Positions 16,040-23,486 of a stretch of DNA of 64,000 nt are shown in pieces (position 1 is the stretch's first letter; every line of letters begins with the position of its first letter). Made by a program: the position numbers and the translations under genes. Source of the DNA: an uncultured Lachnospiraceae bacterium (GTDB lineage: Bacteria > Bacillota > Clostridia > Lachnospirales > Lachnospiraceae); NCBI GenBank assembly GCA_910586015.1, contig CAJUGJ010000001.1:62001-126000 (forward strand), written 5' to 3'. The notes beneath the pieces were generated by a model. It was not told the DNA's origin. It made no database searches and worked only from the letters and a program-made list of their open reading frames with translations.

Positions 16040-19000
16040 ATGCGTTTTTTTGACATTTTTGATACGTTGAAAGTGGATGAAGTATTAAAAAATCTGTTTA
16101 AAGAAGTGGAAATAGAAAAAGTTTCAACTTCTAAACAGATGAATGAAATGGTAATTCATATAAAAAGTAACCATTTAATTGAACGACGTATGATACAAAG
16201 AATGGAAGTTTTACTACAAAAACAATTTTTTTTAAGGACAAGACATACAATTCAGCTCAAAGAAGTATTTACACTTTCTGTTCAATATAATCCAGAAAGT
16301 TTATGGGGGGTTTATAAAGAAAGTTTTTTTATGGATCTGATGGAACAAAGTATATTGGACTATCAGATCTTAAAATCTGCACAAATAAATTTTGAGGGAA
16401 AAATTATCTATTTAAAAATGGCGGACAGTTTTATCAGTCAAAGCAGAATAATAGAGATTAAGCATTATTTAGAAAAGACGTATCAGGAACGATTTGGATT
16501 TGAAATACAAGTCACACCTGAATTTTATAAACCAGAAGAAGAGATACAAGTTCCAGAATATGAATATGTTAAGGTAAAAGAGCAGGAAAAAGAAAGTATT
16601 TCTAATGAAGATTTGCCATATTCTGTTGCGAGTAAAAAATCCTTAGATATGAATGAAAAAAAGGAATTAGATAGAGATCCAGAAAAAGGTTTTGTAAAGA
16701 AAGTAATATATGAAAAAGGAAGGTTTTCAGACAAAAAACGTCTCCCAGATGATCCAGATATTATTTATGGACATACTTTTGAAGGAGAAATAACAGCAAT
16801 TCAGGAAATTCAAGATGAGGTTGGCGAAGTAATTATTCATGGAAAAATATTATCCTATGAAGAACGAGAATTAAAAAATGAAAAATTTCTAGTCATTTTT
16901 TCCATTACTGATTTTACAGATACAATTAGTGCAAAAATTTTTGTAAAAAAAGATCAGATTGATAAAATAAGAGAATCTCTTCGAAAAGGAATGTTTATAA
17001 AAGTAAAAGGAATGGCAGTATTAGATCACTATGATAAAGAAATATCGATTGGTTCAATTACAAGTATCAAAAAGATTGATGATTTTACAAAAAAAAGAAC
17101 AGATACATCTGAATTAAAGAGAGTTGAACTACATGCACATACCATGATGAGTGATATGGATGCTGTAATTGATCCTAAAGTTTTGATAAAAACAGCATTT
17201 AACTGGGGAATGTCAGCAGTGGCAATCACCGATCATGGATGTGTACAGGCGTTTACCGAAGCTTCTCATGCACTAAATCCAAAAGATTATAAAGATGATG
17301 AAGAAAAAATGAAACGTGCAAAAGAGTTTAAAATTATCTATGGAATGGAAGCTTATGTAGTAGATGATATGAAAGAAATTGTTGTTAATGACAAAGGACA
17401 GACTTTAGAAGATCCTTGTGTTGTATTTGATATTGAAACTACAGGCTTTGGTCCAGTAAAAGATAAAATTATTGAAATTGGAGCAGTGAAGTTAGTAAAC
17501 GGAACAGTGACAGAAAAATTTTCTACCTTTGTGAATCCAGAAATTCCAATACCGTTTGAAATTGAGAAATTGACTGGAATCAATGATGAAATGGTTCTTT
17601 CCTATCCAAATATTGAAATCATTTTACCCCAGTTTTTAGAGTTTTGTAAAGGCTGTGTATTGGTTGCTCATAATGCGTCTTTTGATGTTGGATTTATTAG
17701 TAAAAAAGCAGAATCTATGCAGATTGAAACTGATTTTACAGTAGTGGATACCGTAGGTCTTGCAAGAGTTTTACTTCCGGATCTAAGTAAATATAAACTG
17801 GATACAGTAGCAAAAGCAGTAGGAGTTTCTCTGGAAAATCATCATCGTGCTGTAGATGATGCAGGATGTACAGCCGAAATTTATATAAAATTTATTCAGA
17901 TGCTAAAAGAGAAAGAAGTTTATACACTTTCTCAAATGAATAGTACAGAGGAAATTTCTACTTCCGCTATTAAAAAGATGCCTACTTACCATGCCATTAT
18001 ATTGTGCAAAAACGATTTGGGACGTGTAAATTTATATCGTTTAGTATCCTATTCCCATCTGGAATATTTTCAAAGACGTCCAAGAATTCCAAAAAGTCTA
18101 CTAAATCGGTATAGAGAAGGGTTAATTATTGGTTCAGCATGTGAAGCAGGAGAACTCTATCAGGCATTTTTAAGAAATGAATCCAAAGAAGAGATTGACC
18201 GTCTGGCTAGATTTTATGACTATTTTGAAATCCAACCATTGGGAAATAATGAGTTTATGATTGAAAGTGATAAATATGATATTAGTTCACAAGAAGATTT
18301 AATGGATATTAATAAAAAAATTATTGCTCTTGCAGATGAATTTAAAAAATTAACTGTAGCAACTTGTGATGTACACTTTCTCAATCCAGAAGATGAGATC
18401 TATCGCAGGATTATTATGTTTTCTAAAGGATTTGATAATGCCGATCAACAAGCTCCTTTGTTTCTTAGGACAACAGAAGAAATGTTAGAAGAATTTTCTT
18501 ATCTTGGAGAGGAACGTGCAAGAGAAGTTGTTATCACAAATACAAATAAAATTGCAGATATGATTGAAAAAATTTCTCCCGTTCGACCAGATAAATGTCC
18601 GCCAGTAATTGAAAACTCCGATCAGACTTTACGCACAATCTGCTATAATAAGGCACATTCGATGTATGGAGAAAAATTGCCAAAACAAGTAGAAGATAGA
18701 TTAGAACATGAATTACATTCTATTATTACCAATGGATTTGCAGTGATGTATATTATTGCTCAAAAGCTAGTTTGGAAATCGAATGAGGACGGATATTTAG
18801 TTGGATCTCGTGGCTCAGTCGGTTCTTCTTTTGCTGCAACTATGGCAGGAATAACAGAGGTCAATCCTTTGCCGCCACATTATTATTGTCCTAATTGTTT
18901 TTATTCTGATTTTGAATCTGAAGCAGTTACAAAGTATGCAGCAAGTTCTGGTTGTGATATGCCAGATCGAAATTGTCCAGTCTGTGGAAAACCTTTAAGC

Positions 19001-20512
19001 AAAGATGGTCATAATATCCCGTTTGAAACTTTTTTGGGATTTAATGGAGATAAAGAACCAGATATTGACCTAAATTTTTCAGGAGAATATCAAAGTAAAG
19101 CCCATGATTATACTGAAATTATTTTTGGAAAAGGACATACATTTCGAGCTGGAACAATTGGTACACTGGCAGATAAAACTGCTTTTGGCTATGTAAGAGG
19201 ATATTATGAAGAGCATCAGCAAAAAAAGAGAATAGCAGAAGTAGCAAGAATAGCGGAAGGTTGTGTAGGGGTTCGAAGAACCACTGGACAGCATCCGGGG
19301 GGAATCATTGTTCTTCCTCATGGAGAGGAGATCTATTCCTTTACTCCTGTGCAACATCCAGCAAATGATATGACCACAAAAACAGTCACCACACATTTTG
19401 ATTATCATTCCATTGATCACAATCTATTAAAACTAGATATTTTAGGGCATGATGATCCAACAATGATTCGTATGTTAGAGGATATTACAGGTATAGATGC
19501 CAAGCAAATTCGTATGGATGATACGAAAGTATTATCTTTATTTGAATCACCAGAAGCACTTGGAATTAAGCCAGAGGATATTGGGGGATGTGATTTGGGA
19601 AGTTTAGGGTTGCCAGAACTGGGAACTGACTTTGTTATGCAGATGTTACGAGATACAAAACCAAAAAGTTTTTCTGATATGATTCGTATTTCTGGATTGT
19701 CTCATGGAACGGATGTCTGGTTAAATAATACACAAACTCTGATTGCAGAAGGAAAATGTACACTTTCCACTGCGATTTGTACTAGAGATGATATTATGAC
19801 TTATTTAATATCTATGGGAGTAGAAAATGGACATGCTTTTAAAATTATGGAAAGTGTCCGAAAAGGAAAAGGACTGACAGAAGAAATGGAACAAGAAATG
19901 ACTGCAAATAAAGTTCCAGATTGGTATATTTGGTCATGTAAACGAATTAAATATATGTTTCCAAAAGCACATGCCTGTGCCTATGTTATGATGGCATTTC
20001 GAATTGCTTATTTTAAAGTATATTATCCTCTTGCCTATTATGCTGCTTACTTTTCTATTCGTGCAACAGCATTTAATTATGAATTGATGTGTCAGGGAAG
20101 AGAAAAGTTAGAATTTTATATGGCAGAATTTAAACGTCGTGCTGCTTCGAATGATTCGACAGTAAAACTTTCTAAAAAGGAAGAAGATACTTTAAAAGAT
20201 ATGAAAATCGTACAGGAAATGTATGCAAGAGGATATGAATTTCTTCCTATTGATATTTATAGGGCAAAAGCTCATACTTTTCAGGTAATAGAAGGAAAAT
20301 TAATGCCAGCACTTTCTACTATTGATGGACTGGGAGATAAAGCAGCAGATCAGGTAGTAGATGCTGCAGCGGCAGGAAAATTTCTTTCGAAGGATGATTT
20401 TAAGACTCGCAGTAAAGTCAGTGGAACAGTAGTAGATACTATGGAAGCATTAGGACTACTTGGGGATTTGCCTGCAACGAATCAAATTTCTTTTATGGAT
20501 TTTTTGATGTAA
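16040..20512 (+). CDS. polC: DNA polymerase III alpha subunit, PolC type (Gram-positive)
   Basis: 1490 residues, slightly longer than the Bacillus enzyme (1437). In order: N-terminal domains (1-230), OB fold (about 245-350), PHP domain starting VELHAHTMMSDMDAV (near 362), a DnaQ-type 3'-5' exonuclease inserted in PHP (VVFDIETTGFGPV near 461; HRAVDDAGCTAEIYIKF), a zinc finger (CPNC and CPVCGKP near 950-980), the palm with DKEPDIDLNFSGEYQ (near 1003), then fingers and the duplex-binding domain. It is the main replicative polymerase with built-in proofreading. The exonuclease insertion separates PolC from DnaE. The gene is a marker for low-GC Firmicutes. Confidence 0.98.
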   Translation: MRFFDIFDTLKVDEVLKNLFKEVEIEKVSTSKQMNEMVIHIKSNHLIERRMIQRMEVLLQKQFFLRTRHTIQLKEVFTLSVQYNPESLWGVYKESFFMDLMEQSILDYQILKSAQINFEGKIIYLKMADSFISQSRIIEIKHYLEKTYQERFGFEIQVTPEFYKPEEEIQVPEYEYVKVKEQEKESISNEDLPYSVASKKSLDMNEKKELDRDPEKGFVKKVIYEKGRFSDKKRLPDDPDIIYGHTFEGEITAIQEIQDEVGEVIIHGKILSYEERELKNEKFLVIFSITDFTDTISAKIFVKKDQIDKIRESLRKGMFIKVKGMAVLDHYDKEISIGSITSIKKIDDFTKKRTDTSELKRVELHAHTMMSDMDAVIDPKVLIKTAFNWGMSAVAITDHGCVQAFTEASHALNPKDYKDDEEKMKRAKEFKIIYGMEAYVVDDMKEIVVNDKGQTLEDPCVVFDIETTGFGPVKDKIIEIGAVKLVNGTVTEKFSTFVNPEIPIPFEIEKLTGINDEMVLSYPNIEIILPQFLEFCKGCVLVAHNASFDVGFISKKAESMQIETDFTVVDTVGLARVLLPDLSKYKLDTVAKAVGVSLENHHRAVDDAGCTAEIYIKFIQMLKEKEVYTLSQMNSTEEISTSAIKKMPTYHAIILCKNDLGRVNLYRLVSYSHLEYFQRRPRIPKSLLNRYREGLIIGSACEAGELYQAFLRNESKEEIDRLARFYDYFEIQPLGNNEFMIESDKYDISSQEDLMDINKKIIALADEFKKLTVATCDVHFLNPEDEIYRRIIMFSKGFDNADQQAPLFLRTTEEMLEEFSYLGEERAREVVITNTNKIADMIEKISPVRPDKCPPVIENSDQTLRTICYNKAHSMYGEKLPKQVEDRLEHELHSIITNGFAVMYIIAQKLVWKSNEDGYLVGSRGSVGSSFAATMAGITEVNPLPPHYYCPNCFYSDFESEAVTKYAASSGCDMPDRNCPVCGKPLSKDGHNIPFETFLGFNGDKEPDIDLNFSGEYQSKAHDYTEIIFGKGHTFRAGTIGTLADKTAFGYVRGYYEEHQQKKRIAEVARIAEGCVGVRRTTGQHPGGIIVLPHGEEIYSFTPVQHPANDMTTKTVTTHFDYHSIDHNLLKLDILGHDDPTMIRMLEDITGIDAKQIRMDDTKVLSLFESPEALGIKPEDIGGCDLGSLGLPELGTDFVMQMLRDTKPKSFSDMIRISGLSHGTDVWLNNTQTLIAEGKCTLSTAICTRDDIMTYLISMGVENGHAFKIMESVRKGKGLTEEMEQEMTANKVPDWYIWSCKRIKYMFPKAHACAYVMMAFRIAYFKVYYPLAYYAAYFSIRATAFNYELMCQGREKLEFYMAEFKRRAASNDSTVKLSKKEEDTLKDMKIVQEMYARGYEFLPIDIYRAKAHTFQVIEGKLMPALSTIDGLGDKAADQVVDAAAAGKFLSKDDFKTRSKVSGTVVDTMEALGLLGDLPATNQISFMDFLM

Positions 20513-20555
20513 ATAAAATGAAATTATATACAATTAAAAAAATTAGAAAAAAAGC

Positions 20556-20584
20556 TTGCATTTTTGTCTGAGATGGTGTATGAT
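20556..20584 (+). promoter_or_regulatory. Promoter of tRNA-Glu
   Basis: TTGCAT (20556-20561), a 17-base spacer and TATGAT (20579-20584). The start is expected near 20591, 12 bases before the mature tRNA. Confidence 0.75.
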
Positions 20585-20602
20585 AGTACCTGTAGTTAAT
20601 AA

Positions 20603-20674
20603 GGCTCATTGGTCAAGCGGTCAAGACGTCGCCCTCTCACGGCGAAAACAGCGGTTCGATTCCGCTATGAGCTG
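20603..20674 (+). tRNA. tRNA-Glu (anticodon CTC)
   Basis: A 72-base cloverleaf. Acceptor arm GGCTCAT/ATGAGCT has a terminal G-U pair. The anticodon stem is TCGCC/GGCGA around the seven-base loop CTCTCAC, giving anticodon CTC, which reads GAG. The T arm GCGGTTCGATTCCGC is canonical. CCA is not encoded and would be added after transcription. The gene has its own promoter and terminator and is not part of a cluster. Confidence 0.93.
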
Positions 20675-20688
20675 TTTTCTTATATAGT

Positions 20689-20721
20689 AAAAAGCTTGGC
20701 TTTTGTCTGCCAAGCTTTTTT
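20689..20721. terminator. Bidirectional terminator between tRNA-Glu and the ferritin-like gene
   Basis: AAAGCTTGGC (20691-20700) pairs perfectly with GCCAAGCTTT (20709-20718), with a T-run after it and an A-run before it. It can end transcription of the tRNA on the plus strand and of the converging ferritin-like gene on the minus strand. Confidence 0.85.
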
Positions 20722-20729
20722 GTTGTCCT

Positions 20730-21245
20730 TTATTTTAAATTACCAAGCATCTTTTCTAAAATAGAAACATGTAGTTTTTCATCTAAAATAATTCGCTGTA
20801 AAATTGCTGTAATTGAGGGATCTTGAATATGTGCAATCTGATTTTGATATTTCTCAATCGTTGTAAGTTCTGCATTAAGCGCATTTTTTAATAGGGCAGG
20901 AAGGTGTTTGGGATATTGATTATATCCTGGACTCCAGTAAACTTTAGAACGTCTTGAAACAGTCCAAAGTCTTGGTTCTTCTCCCAGTAGGCAGGCAAGT
21001 TTTCCGAAAATCTCTAAATGGTGCATTTCTACAATACTAATCTTATGAAATGCTTCTGATAGTTCGTTACCACATTCTTCTGTTATTAAACGATTATAAA
21101 AATATAATGAGACTGCGGATATTTCAGATCTCTGTCCTCCAACATTGTCTAACATCCATGCAGCGTATTTTGGATTTCGCTCATGAACGCAGACTGGAGG
21201 ATAAGGAGCATTAGCAGCATATTCTATAGATGTGTTTTCCTGCAT
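20730..21245 (-). CDS. Ferritin-like/manganese-catalase-like di-metal protein
   Basis: 171 residues from the ATG at 21245 (AAAGGAAT upstream; a TTG two codons earlier is less well spaced). Four-helix ferritin-like ligands are complete: Glu41, Glu73-x-x-His76, Glu126 and Glu156-x-x-His159. The segment around NPKYAAWMLDNVGGQRSEIS resembles the CotJC/manganese-catalase branch. Such proteins handle iron, manganese or peroxide, but the metal and substrate here are unknown. It lies 61 bases downstream of the His/Cys-rich secreted protein on the same strand and is probably co-transcribed. There is no signal peptide, so it should be cytoplasmic. Confidence 0.75.
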   Translation of the reverse strand: MQENTSIEYAANAPYPPVCVHERNPKYAAWMLDNVGGQRSEISAVSLYFYNRLITEECGNELSEAFHKISIVEMHHLEIFGKLACLLGEEPRLWTVSRRSKVYWSPGYNQYPKHLPALLKNALNAELTTIEKYQNQIAHIQDPSITAILQRIILDEKLHVSILEKMLGNLK

Positions 21246-21306
21246 AGGCAATTCCTTTTTTTAATATCCTATGTAGGAAAACAAAAACTATGAAAGAAAT
21301 TTAAAC

Positions 21307-21705
21307 TTAATGACAACCATGACCTCTACCACTTCCACAATGTCCGCGTCTTGAACTACGGTGACTTGTAGTATGCCAAGAGTGACCATCTGTAGCACAA
21401 TGTCCCATACAAATGATACCATCATGTTCATGTTCTGTTGTAAGGTGGCAGCCATTTACATCACAAGCAACATGCCAGTCGCATCCATCATCGAGAAAAT
21501 GACCATCATAGCAGACGCCATCGTGCCAATGATCCTCCATAATATTACAATCCTCTATCGTACAATGAGGAAGGGCGGCAACAGTGGTTTTTACAGTTTT
21601 TAAAGTTTTTGTAGTCTTTGCAGCGGCAGGTACTGCAATACTGCCTCCTACAGTGAAAATAAGTGCACAAGCAAATAAAGATGCAGCTAATTTTTTGTGA
21701 ATCAT
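21307..21705 (-). CDS. Secreted His/Cys-rich protein with two 33-residue tandem repeats
   Basis: 132 residues from the ATG at 21705, preceded by GAAGGGA; a longer frame to 21762 adds an implausible N-terminus in front of the signal peptide. Residues 1-29 are a signal peptide ending VPAAA. Residues 48-80 and 81-113 are two repeats of equal length sharing Cys1, Cys6, His12, His14, Asp15, Gly16, Gly21, His22, Asp26, Gly27, Trp30 and His31. The tail (114-132) is RGHC/RGHGCH-like. The mature part has 10 Cys and 15 His in about 103 residues, which suggests zinc, copper or iron binding outside the cell. I do not recognise a named family. It is divergent from sigI and upstream of the ferritin-like gene. 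Confidence 0.75.
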   Translation of the reverse strand: MIHKKLAASLFACALIFTVGGSIAVPAAAKTTKTLKTVKTTVAALPHCTIEDCNIMEDHWHDGVCYDGHFLDDGCDWHVACDVNGCHLTTEHEHDGIICMGHCATDGHSWHTTSHRSSRRGHCGSGRGHGCH

Positions 21706-21845
21706 GATTAAAATCCCTTCTTTCTTTTTATTTTGTAAGAAACAAACACTCTGTTCTTTCAATAAAAAATATGTTATAATATAATTGGCTGTGATAAGTT
21801 TCTTACATAAATAGAATACGAAGGAAGTAGTCGGATTTCATAGGG

Positions 21846-21876
21846 TAAGAAAAAAATTTTTAAAATTTTTTTCTTA
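21846..21876. repeat. 15-bp perfect inverted repeat immediately upstream of sigI
   Basis: Two 15-base arms (21846-21860 and 21862-21876), fully complementary around a single central T, made almost wholly of A/T runs with TAAGA/TCTTA ends. It ends three bases before the GGAGGAG ribosome site of sigI. It could be an operator or an RNA element masking the ribosome site. Confidence 0.7.
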
Positions 21877-21891
21877 TCTGGAGGAGTAGGA

Positions 21892-22566
21892 GTGAAAAAT
21901 TTAGAAAATCAGATACAGAAAGCACAAACAAATGTAAAGGAGCGAGATCGGCTATTGACAGAGTATCTGCCCTTTATTAGAAAGCAGATTTCTGGATTTT
22001 TAGGTCATGGTTTAGAATATGAAGATCTTCAAAGTATTGCAATGTTGGTATTTGTAAACTGTATTTACCAATATGAAGAAAATAGAGGGACTTTTTTATC
22101 TTTTGCTAGTAGATGTATTCGAAATCGTTTGCTAGATGAACTACGAAAACAAAAAGCCTATCAATCTCATCTTTTTCCGATTGAGAAGGAAGAGGACGAG
22201 CAGATACAAACTACATCAGAAGCAGTTTGTATATATAATCGATATCGGGAACAAGAGGCATTAAAAGAAGAAATTTTATGTCTTACAGAAAGTCTTAAAA
22301 ATTATAAAATTTCGTGGAATGAATTATCCATTATTTGTCCAAAACAGAAACGTTCCAGACAACAATGTAACTATCTTGCGAGATTATTAGTGGAAAATGA
22401 AAAATGGAAACAGGACTTTCTTACAGATCAAAAATTGCCAAGAGCACAGCTTGCAAAAATGGCAGGTATTTCTGAAAAGACTATTGAAAAACATCGAAAA
22501 TATATTGTAGCTGTGGCATTGATTTTATTAGGAGATTATCCTTCCATCAAGTCATTTCTTCCATAA
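21892..22566 (+). CDS. sigI: RNA polymerase sigma factor, SigI family
   Basis: 224 residues from a GTG with GGAGGAG upstream. Region 2 is recognisable (RDRLLTEYLPFIRKQISGFL and YQYEENRGTFLSFASRCIRN). The C-terminal half ends in a DNA-binding helix-turn-helix (LAKMAGISEKTIEKHRKYIV). The size and the adjoining rsgI gene place it in the SigI group, which in Bacillus answers heat or envelope stress and in cellulolytic clostridia answers extracellular polysaccharides. It is normally held inactive by RsgI. The inducing signal here is not known. Confidence 0.88.
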   Translation: MKNLENQIQKAQTNVKERDRLLTEYLPFIRKQISGFLGHGLEYEDLQSIAMLVFVNCIYQYEENRGTFLSFASRCIRNRLLDELRKQKAYQSHLFPIEKEEDEQIQTTSEAVCIYNRYREQEALKEEILCLTESLKNYKISWNELSIICPKQKRSRQQCNYLARLLVENEKWKQDFLTDQKLPRAQLAKMAGISEKTIEKHRKYIVAVALILLGDYPSIKSFLP

Positions 22567-22589
22567 AAAATGTTATAGCATGGAGGTAA

Positions 22590-22624
22590 CAAGTTTTATG
22601 CTGCGCAAAAACTTGAGCTATTAA
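22590..22624 (+). promoter_or_regulatory. Hairpin with embedded 8-codon frame in the sigI-rsgI spacer
   Basis: CAAGTTTT (22590-22597) pairs perfectly with AAAACTTG (22608-22615) across a 10-base loop. The loop starts with an ATG (22598) that opens a nine-codon frame including its stop, ending at 22624, and a GGAGG lies 11 bases before it. A second, very similar site (ATGGAGGCTAAAAG) then serves rsgI. This could tune how much RsgI is made relative to SigI, or be chance. Confidence 0.4.
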
Positions 22625-22660
22625 CTGTTCCTAAAAAAAGTCGCAGTATGGAGGCTAAAA

Positions 22661-23473
22661 GTGAAAACAGGAATTGTGTTAAATATATCAGATGGAAATG
22701 CACAGATTTTACTGGCAGGCGGAAAATTTCAGACTGTTCGAGCAAGAGAAGGTTGGCAAATAGGCGATTTAGTATTGTTAAAGGATAGAGCATCTTGGAA
22801 ATTAAAACTTGCAGCAATAGGGTGTGCAGCAATCATTTGTGTCGGATTGTTTGGTTTTTTTATCGTTCAAAAGGCAGCAGTGATTAGTTTAGATGTAAAC
22901 CCATCTATTGAAATTGTATTAAACCGTCTACATCGTGTAATAGAGATTCGAGCACTTAATGAAGAGGGATATGAATGTATTAGAGGATTAAAGATAAAGT
23001 ATAAAAATTATATAGATGCAGTAACAGAAATATTAGAACAAGAAAAAGAATATGGATATTTAGAGAATAACCCTTTGATTGTTTTAACTGTATGGGCAAA
23101 AAAAGAGAAGAATGAAAATATTCTACTTTGGGAATTACATCGAGTGGTTTCTGACGTAATGTTACAGGAAAATTTAGAATGTTATACGATTAAGGAAGAT
23201 ATTTTAAAAGCGGCAAAAGAGTATAAAGTGACAGCAGGAAAGTATATCTATTTAAACAAATTAAAAGCAGCTAATCCCAATTTATCTATAGAAGATAACT
23301 GTAATAAAAGTATAATACAATTAAAAGAAGAGTTAGAAGAGTATAATACACCAGATGATGATATAACAATACTAGAACCACCAATAGAACCATCGATAGA
23401 ACCGACCCCAGACTTAACCCCAACTCCAGAATTATGGAAAGATCATCATGGAAGTGGACATCATGTAGAATAG
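22661..23473 (+). CDS. rsgI: Anti-sigma-I factor RsgI family protein
   Basis: 270 residues from a GTG after GGAGG. The cytoplasmic RsgI N-terminal domain (1-46, GIVLNISDGNAQILLAGGKF) binds SigI. A membrane helix spans about 49-70. The conserved extracytoplasmic ISLDVNPSIEIVLN contains the Asn80-Pro81 bond reported to self-cleave in RsgI homologues. A folded domain to about 225 is followed by an acidic, Pro/Thr-rich stalk ending in a His-rich tip (DHHGSGHHVE). No carbohydrate-binding module is present, unlike the RsgI proteins of cellulosome-forming clostridia. The His-rich tip is unusual. RseP encoded at 13657 could carry out the intramembrane step. Confidence 0.88.
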   Translation: MKTGIVLNISDGNAQILLAGGKFQTVRAREGWQIGDLVLLKDRASWKLKLAAIGCAAIICVGLFGFFIVQKAAVISLDVNPSIEIVLNRLHRVIEIRALNEEGYECIRGLKIKYKNYIDAVTEILEQEKEYGYLENNPLIVLTVWAKKEKNENILLWELHRVVSDVMLQENLECYTIKEDILKAAKEYKVTAGKYIYLNKLKAANPNLSIEDNCNKSIIQLKEELEEYNTPDDDITILEPPIEPSIEPTPDLTPTPELWKDHHGSGHHVE

Positions 23474-23486
23474 TAGGAGGAAAATT

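Noticed and set aside
19079..19420. 113-codon minus-strand frame within polC
   Set aside because: Antisense to the conserved catalytic region of polC; no independent support.
21763..21845. Sigma-I autoregulatory promoter before sigI
   Set aside because: A CGAA lies near 21818 but no convincing upstream C-rich -35 element at the right distance. A TATAAT at 21775 lacks a good -35. I could not decide the promoter.
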